From Nageia nagi (taxonomy: Eukaryota; Pinophyta): a stretch of DNA of 64,000 nucleotides. The notes below the pieces were generated by a model. That model made no database searches. It was not told the DNA's origin and saw only the letters and a program-made list of their open reading frames with translations. Every line of letters starts with the position of its first letter. Position 1 is the stretch's first letter. A program made the position numbers and the translations under genes. This document shows positions 58,541 through 64,000 of this stretch, one piece after another. Where the stretch lies: NCBI GenBank assembly GCA_050084985.1, contig JBITNC010000001.1, forward strand, positions 200,694,001 to 200,758,000, given 5' to 3'.

Positions 58541-59399
58541 ATGGAGAAATGTAAGAAGAACTCTCATCTGAATATATTTTTTAGCAGGAATAAGTTTCTT
58601 CTTATATTTGGATCCTTATTAATTATGGGTATCTAAATATCTTATCCACCTTCTCCCTTTGTTGAATTTCTAGGGAAGCAAAAGGTTGATCAACTAACTA
58701 TTTTCCTATAACTTATCTTTTTAGCAAAAATTTATTTGTGGTAGTAAATTCACCTAAAGGCCTTTTTGATGGTAACTTGGGATGTGGGACTAATGGTAAT
58801 TAATTATAATTAGCTATGTGAGATTGGATTTGTCTTTGAGGTAAGAATTATCTAGTGTTAGATCTAGTCTCAACCGCTTTGTTTGAATATTTTGAAAGAA
58901 TCATAAATGTTACCTTTGGTGCTACTTTATCCATGTAATAACTAGTACCAACCCCTCCATTAGTCGTTAGCCTTATATTGATAAATGGGATAAGTATTAT
59001 ATACATGAGGATCATTATAGGCTTTGCACCAATCTTGATTAAGTGGAGGGTTATATGCCTCTGGGGATATATAGAATCTTTCTGATTGAGGAGGTTCCCT
59101 TTGTTATGGTGGTTGATCTCAATTTGATAAGGTATACATTCTTTATTATTCTCCATCATTCCTTTTATCATAATAATCTCTCCTCTAACTTGTTATTTGT
59201 TCAATTATCCTTTGATTAGATAAGGTTCTCACAAAATATCCTAATTTAGCAATCTTCATATGGTTGGCATTCTCTTATTGATGTACATTACTATTAGGGA
59301 TAGGTGCATGAAGTGCTAATTAAGGAATAGGTATAGGAAAGGAAAGCTATGCTTACATGGATGGTAAATCAAGCTAAGGTTGTGATGTTGGTAATTGCA
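58541..59399 (-). pseudogene. Element A gag C-terminal and spacer region
   Basis: The open frame 58848-59171 on the minus strand (107 residues) has no recognised domain. It is histidine- and asparagine-rich, with YYMDKVAPKVTFMILSKYSN. By position this is the gag C-terminus and the start of the gag-pro linker. No zinc knuckle could be recognised. Confidence 0.4.
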
Positions 59400-60130
59400 A
59401 CTAGTGTACTTGAGCTACAAGTAGGAGAGGATAATTTTGCATTAGAGGTTGCAGGGAAGAGGAAAGTGCATATTTCATATACATAAGTACTCTAGGAGAG
59501 AGTTTCCCTATCGAAATGAGCATAGCTTTAGCTTGTAAGAAAACTTTATAGACCTTAAGAAATTGTTGAAGATCATTCATCTAATTCTAGTAGCTAGATC
59601 TGGAGTAAAAGCTCTAAGTTAAAACATTAAAGACATGGAAGAGTGTGGTCTCAAAACTAAAGGAATTCTAGCCCAAGATTTAGCAAATATAAAGTTAAAA
59701 TCTAATATATTCTATACAAGATCTTTCTAAATGATAGTAAATTGATACAACAAAGAGTAAGGATCACCAACCTTATTAAACTCCATAATTAGAGGTTCTG
59801 CAAGTTGAGCCCATGTGGATATGGAATTGGCCAAAAGTATTAGTACCAATTAAGAAATTTACTAGAGATAGAAATGGTGAGAAATATAAGCATCACATAT
59901 TTATGGACCAAAAGTTATGTTGCTTTTTCATCTCTATGATATCTTGATATTGTTCATAAGTAGTATTTTTGTAACCATCCCAATGTTACAAAGCTTGGGC
60001 TACATGCACTAGAATCTTGTGTGGATTTATAATATCAAGTTCTCTATAAGCATTCCAATCTAGATAGACTCAAGGTGCAACTTGTTGAACCATATTAATA
60101 TGTTGATTGATTCTATTCCTTCATTTGGGA
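59400..60130 (-). pseudogene. Element A gag capsid region (decayed)
   Basis: At 59762-59820 the minus strand reads STWAQLAEPLIMEFNKVGDP, 16 of 20 residues identical to the gag of element Y. The neighbouring parts are readable in pieces only. The close match of this block, in contrast to heavy decay around it, shows that A and Y descend from one gag lineage. Confidence 0.82.
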
Positions 60131-60418
60131 GGTAAAATTGAATTCAATGTACTGGGGGTCAAAATATGAGTCAAGTTTATGAGAGACTTAGATTTTCTAA
60201 CAAGAGTTCTAATATATCTTGGAGTACTTATAGTGATAAAGGATTCTTTGACTTTCCTATTTAGAGACCTTATTCTCATAATCATCAAAACTTAAAGAAA
60301 TGGATATTGAAGGATATTTTCTTAGGTTCAAATCTTTATCAGGAAAGATTAGTTTCATACAAGAAGAGTCACCATCATGATACAAGGATCATGCACAATA
60401 TAAACAAGGTAGGATATA

Positions 60419-60435
60419 GTCCAACCAAGCATGCA
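60419..60435 (-). other. Primer binding site of element A
   Basis: The minus strand reads GTATAATTCTTTTT followed by GCATGCTTGGTTGGAC. Element Y has GTATTTCTTTTT followed by GGCACGCCCGGTGGGAC. The differences are one missing G and C-to-T type changes. Confidence 0.7.
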
Positions 60436-60448
60436 AAAAGAATTATAC

Positions 60449-61118
60449 TACTATTGAATAATATGTGGTAATACATATGCTTATGCATCTAATCCATAAT
60501 AGTAATTCTGAAGGACACAATTCCTATTACTAAAAATTGCATCTCTAGAGAAGGCAAAATCCCTTGATTAGACCAAATAGACTAACTATAAAAGCAAAAG
60601 TTGCTAAAAATAAGACACCAAAATAAAATTAAGTTTATTACTACATTAATGAATGCTAAGAGGAAAATTAAACAAATCTAAACTAGCCTAGGTATTCATT
60701 AAATTTGAATCTATGTTGTTCAAATAGTTTAATTTTATAGCCACCAAACTAAGGATGATACTCCAAATTACACCAAAACTTGAAAGCTTTACAAATACGA
60801 ATCAATTAATAATTATCACTCATAATCCATGAATGGAAGAGAAATAATTCAAACAATAGATTAAGAATAGTGAAATAAAAATCATAATTGAGAGATTAAG
60901 AAGCAATTCATATTCTATTATATTTTGATAAAAGTACATAATAGGGGAAATACCTAATGTATCCAACCCCTTTCTTTCTCACAACACCACTACTTATAGC
61001 TTTCTTGCAAGAGAATCTATGATAACAAACTCTAATACAAAAATAACCTATAACTAACTTAATATCATATCTGATTTTTATATGGTTTACAATCCCCATC
61101 AAAATATTTAACTCCCTA
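60449..61118 (-). repeat. 5' LTR of element A, tip cut by element C
   Basis: 670 bp, partner of 40997-41669. It stops at CCCTA. The last six bases present in the other copy (TAGCCA) are missing because element C begins there. Confidence 0.82.
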
Positions 61119-61542
61119 TGTAGACACCTAAAAATGTCCCTTTTTAACTAGTAAATATTGAAATAATCATAACTCTTTGTGAAAATATAAAATAGATTTA
61201 AAAACCATATTATTGGATAGCTCTCATCAAGTACATGCAAAACGAGTGGTCACATGACCCCTTTTTGATAAAAATTGGCTATTGGGTGATCATTTTAATA
61301 TTGTTATAAAAACTCAAAACTAGTCACCGGCGACCCAAAACAAATGCCGGCATTTTGGGATGATCGTCGACGTCCACCTAGTAATCACCAGTGACTCTGT
61401 AACAGCCGAATAGAAACCAAAATAGTGAGAGAAAGTTGAAACATTTCATTCTTCTAAGATGATGTGGATAGAGGGGGTCAGTTACGACCTACGGTGGCTT
61501 TTCATTTCCCCTTACCAGCCTTGGAAAATCTCACCCAAAATC

Positions 61543-61550
61543 TATAAATA
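61543..61550 (+). promoter_or_regulatory. TATA box of element C
   Basis: TATAAATA in the middle of the LTR, a normal place for the promoter of the genomic RNA. Confidence 0.6.
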
Positions 61551-61621
61551 TAAGCTAATACAAAGCAATAGGGACCGAATCCCACCCAATTTTTGAAGTA
61601 GGGTAATGTTGCCAAAATCTT

Positions 61622-61837
61622 GTGAGCTCATACCTTTTATTGTTTTATGCTAGCTTCAATCTAATACATGTCATACATAGATGCTTTGATGTTATTGTCT
61701 TTTGCATGTGTGTAGGATTTACAGGTTGTTCATATCAAGGAAAGAAGCAAGCAAATAAAAAACAATGGAGATCTAATACTCTTATTTTGGCAAATGGCAT
61801 TTGTAAAAGTCCCTTCCAAGGGAAAATTGTAGTTTGA
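61622..61837 (+). other. Open frame inside the LTR of element C, probably non-coding
   Basis: 71 codons located between the TATA box and the LTR end. No domain is recognised. It would lie in the 5' leader of the element RNA. It could be a short upstream frame, but nothing supports translation. Confidence 0.2.
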
Positions 61838-61968
61838 GCTGAAAATCAATATCAATTTACAATTACAACATTTCTACCTATTTTACATAATTTGAGGTTC
61901 AGTGAAAATCTAAGAATAATTGTATTTTATGTTTTCTACATTCCAGCTCTATTTTCACTGTAACATTC

Positions 61969-61984
61969 TGGCACTAGAAGGAGG
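61969..61984 (+). other. Primer binding site of element C, tRNA-Asn type
   Basis: TGGCACTAGAAGGAGG. The 3' end of plant tRNA-Asn (CCTCCTTCTAGCG plus CCA) would pair with TGGCGCTAGAAGGAGG, so there is one mismatch, a CpG-to-CpA change. It starts three bases after the LTR end. Confidence 0.7.
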
Positions 61985-62112
61985 GCCCTTCCGTTATTGA
62001 TAGGGAGGTTTTTTGTTTGTAATGATTTTACCTTTCTATTATCTGGTTTATTTGAATTTTTCCATATACTAACTTTAAATTTTGCATTTTGTGCTTTTTA
62101 GGATCTGTTACA

Positions 62113-62270
62113 GAAATGCCAACGATTGGAATCGGACGCTGGCAACTCAAAAGGAATGCCAGCGATTTACAAAGTAATCCAGACTAAATGCCAACGATTG
62201 GAATTGGACATCGGTGACTCAGAATAAATGCCAGCGATCTCTATTTAAATGCCGATGACTCATACTTCAT
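62113..62270 (+). repeat. CpG-containing tandem repeat in the leader of element C
   Basis: Two copies of a block of about 72 bp (starting at 62116 and 62188) share ATGCCAACGATTGGAAT, then a GGCAACTCA/GGTGACTCA block, then AATGCCAGCGAT. A third partial copy follows with AAATGCCGATGACTCA. A related block lies in the LTR at 61327-61351. One hairpin has stem GCTGGC/GCCAGC with a 14-base loop (62138-62163). Confidence 0.7.
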
Positions 62271-62505
62271 GTCATTTTGCCTCCTTTTGTTATTTCTAAA
62301 AAAATAAAATAAAATATATAATATGTTGTTAAAATGGAAGGATACTTTTGAATGTGATTCCTTTACTTAGAATGCATATAATAATGGGTAGAAAAGATTA
62401 AATGCATATTTTTTATTAATTTATTTTATGTATAATGTTATGTATTTATTTTCATGTTTTGGGTGAAGGGTATGTACACATTAATACTTTTTATCTTGTC
62501 TACTT

Positions 62506-63180
62506 ATGCTCTCCCTTTGCGCTTCGTGCGATCTAAGGTGACCAGAATAGACCGGATAAGAAGGAGTAATTAATTTTTCTTTTCTTTCACATTCCCACTA
62601 TCATTAATTTGGTTAATTTATCCACACATAATGACCTCTTACCAAGTTTGCCCTTACCACTCCATTGGAGGTCGAAGGGATATGTGACTAGTAAGAGGAG
62701 GTAATTTACTACACATAATACTTCCACAATTGGAAGGAGTAAATGAATCACATTAAAAGGAATGAACTTAAGGAAAATAAATCGAGTTTTGGGTAGTATA
62801 AATCATATTAAAAGATTAATGAATTGGAGGGATTCGAATACACTAAGTACTTTCACTTGACAAAGTATGCTCTCACTTTTGCGCTTCAAGCGATCCTAAG
62901 TGATCAGAAATAAGTTAAGTGAAAGAGGTAAAATTTATTCACATTTCATTTTGGAAATATACTTCACATTAAAACTCTTAAAGATGTTTGCCCTTACCAC
63001 TCCATTGTAGGTCGAAGGGATATGTGACTCTTGGAGTAGTAATTGAACCTCACTTAATTAATTTATCTACATTTAATGGCTTTTTACAATTAATTTATCT
63101 ACATTTAATGGCTTTTTACTAAGTCTGCTCTTACCACTCCATTGGAGGTCGAAGAGATATGTGACTAGTAAGAAGAGGAA
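62506..63180 (+). repeat. Array of repeated hairpins in the leader of element C
   Basis: Module 1 (TTTGCGCTTC-NN-GCGATC) occurs at 62516 and 62878. Module 2 (about 62 bp, centred on CCACTCCATTGGAGGTCGAA) occurs at 62635-62698, 62985-63032 and 63112-63174. Module 2 folds as a hairpin with an inner stem (CCCTT/AAGGG with CTCC/GGAG) and an outer stem (CCTCTTACCA/TAGTAAGAGG). In the third copy both stems have paired changes that keep pairing. A 31-bp direct repeat around ATTTAATGGCTTTTTAC lies at 63056-63117. Confidence 0.72.
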
Positions 63181-63434
63181 ATTTATCACCTATAAAAATT
63201 CCACAGCTGGAAGGAGTTAATGAACATCATTAAGAGGTTGGATAATGAATCACATTATAATTAAAAAGAACAACGGGGTTTATTAAGGTCAAAGTCCACT
63301 TACAATTAACTTTTGATTGTATCACATTAAGATAAGATAAGTGAATGGACATGAATGTTTGGGAGGGTAGTATGCATAAATATATTTTACTTGTTTAAAT
63401 GCATTTCATAAGGCCTTAAAGGAATTTTATCATT

Positions 63435-63689
63435 ATGAGGTTTGTTTTGGTTGCACTTTTGAATTATGTTCCTTTTTCTATCAAAGTAAAACCAAAAATA
63501 CAAAGACTATGGTCACATCTTGCCAAGACAACCTTAGATACTTATTCTACTTCAAAGGTCATGAAGAATGATTTTTATATAGACATTGAAAAGCTTTTAG
63601 CATACTTAGTAGAAATAGAACAATGTACTATACCTCTTCTTCAATCCTCAGAAAGCCTTGTTAGATCCCATGAAGAGCTAGAGTATTAG
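63435..63689 (+). CDS. Hypothetical small ORF in element C
   Basis: 84 codons from the ATG at 63435 to a TAG. The sequence has ordinary composition, ending IEQCTIPLLQSSESLVRSHE. No family is recognised. It lies about 1.47 kb after the PBS, where gag or an ORF upstream of gag would start in elements with a long leader. The frame has no clear continuation. It may be the start of a decayed gag or a chance open frame. Confidence 0.25.
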   Translation: MRFVLVALLNYVPFSIKVKPKIQRLWSHLAKTTLDTYSTSKVMKNDFYIDIEKLLAYLVEIEQCTIPLLQSSESLVRSHEELEY

Positions 63690-64000
63690 TATTAGTAGCT
63701 AAGTTTGGTAAATGATACAATCTAATACTGCAATTTTTCAAATCATTGTCCATAAATTTGAAAATATTTAATAATATCAAAATCAACATCGATGATTGAA
63801 ACAACAATAAAACTAATAACAATAATCAAAATAGTTATTCAAACTTAGAGATACACCATCAATGTGTAGCACATCAAAGTACGTTCATGATTAAAGTTTA
63901 ATAATCATGCTTTTAAATTTTTTAATAATGAATAACAAAATACATAATATATATCATCTATCATTATGTTGATCTTTGTAGCAAACTTGATTTTGTATCA
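63690..64000. other. AT-rich end of the window
   Basis: No open frame or repeat that I can assign. Presumably interior of element C. Confidence 0.3.

Larger units (their letters stand above)
40997..61118 (-). mobile_element. Element A: old Tat-type element with extra RNase H before RT and an additional ORF after INT
   Basis: Minus-strand element with LTRs at 40997-41669 and 60449-61118. It is about 12.06 kb long after removing the nested element Y and one TSD copy. Order in the element: PBS, gag, protease, second RNase H, RT (split by Y), RNase H, integrase, additional ORF, coiled-coil segment, polypurine tract, 3' LTR. Coding parts are decayed throughout. The right LTR stops six bases short of the end seen in the left LTR, exactly where the TG of element C begins. 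Confidence 0.88.
61119..61965 (+). repeat. 5' LTR of element C
   Basis: 847 bp by the positions of TGTAGACACC and of CTGTAACA three bases before the PBS. It contains a TATA box at 61543 and a GC-rich block at 61323-61412 with a CCGGC/GCCGG hairpin. There is no second copy in the window, so the ends rest on terminal motifs and on the PBS. Confidence 0.65.
61119..64000 (+). mobile_element. Element C: 5' part of an LTR retrotransposon, continues beyond the window
   Basis: Plus strand. The LTR starts TGTAGACACC and ends at 61965, followed by a tRNA-Asn type PBS and a long leader with repeated hairpins. No gag or pol domain is reached before the window ends. The superfamily is therefore not proven; a long leader before gag would fit Tat/Ogre-like elements. 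Confidence 0.7.

Noticed and set aside
40992-61125. TSD for element A (TAGCA on the left versus TGTAG on the right)
   Set aside because: The words do not match; the right side is occupied by element C, so the true partner should lie outside the window.
1-64000. Host protein-coding gene, tRNA or rRNA gene
   Set aside because: I looked on both strands for conserved non-transposon domains and RNA gene motifs and found none that I could support.

Overview
This window is plant nuclear DNA made almost entirely of nested LTR retrotransposons of the Ty3/gypsy superfamily. I see no host gene, rRNA, tRNA or CRISPR array. The lineages present (chromodomain-bearing chromoviruses of Tekay/Del type, and Tat-type elements with a second RNase H) are typical of seed plants. 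The deep nesting of old, decayed, AT-rich copies suggests a large-genome plant; a gymnosperm is plausible, but nothing here fixes the species. The old copies are full of TAG/TAA where the family has CAG/CAA, the usual mark of deamination of methylated C, so most coding remnants are pseudogenes read across stops and frameshifts.

Layout. (1) 1-1024: relic of a LINE-type ORF (DUF4283-like) on the minus strand. (2) Element O, minus strand, about 1025-24492: a chromovirus with a 3' LTR cut at its left side, pol and gag, a PBS, and a 5' LTR split by element T. (3) Element T, minus strand, 7694-21620: a chromovirus with 4.55-kb LTRs and a 5-bp TSD (TCACC), inserted in the 5' LTR of O. (4) Element B, plus strand, 25061-33833: a decayed Tat element with gag, PR, RT, RNase H, second RNase H and INT, and a 3' region with three CTTGG/CCAAG hairpins. 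(5) 33839-37059: unexplained. (6) Element D, plus strand, about 37060-40996: gag and PR of another Tat element, cut by A. (7) Element A, minus strand, 40997-61118: an old Tat-type element ordered gag-PR-second RNase H-RT-RNase H-INT-additional ORF-coiled coil. (8) Element Y, plus strand, 48622-56682: a young element with two 1511-bp LTRs differing at about 17 positions and a perfect 5-bp TSD (GTAGG), inserted into the RT of A. (9) Element C, plus strand, 61119 to beyond the window end: its 5' LTR starts a few bases before the end of the right LTR of A, followed by a tRNA-Asn-type PBS and a leader with repeated, covarying hairpins.

The most interesting system is the pair A and Y. Y has gag and a long additional ORF followed by a coiled-coil segment, but no protease, RT, RNase H or integrase. 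It is therefore a non-autonomous gag-carrying element that must borrow a polymerase. The old element A carries the same additional ORF and a coiled-coil segment downstream of its integrase, a matching gag block and the same type of primer binding site. This suggests that Y-type elements arose from an A-like ancestor by loss of pro-pol while gag, the additional ORF and the coiled coil were kept. In this Y copy the additional ORF is broken by one frame change and one TAG codon.
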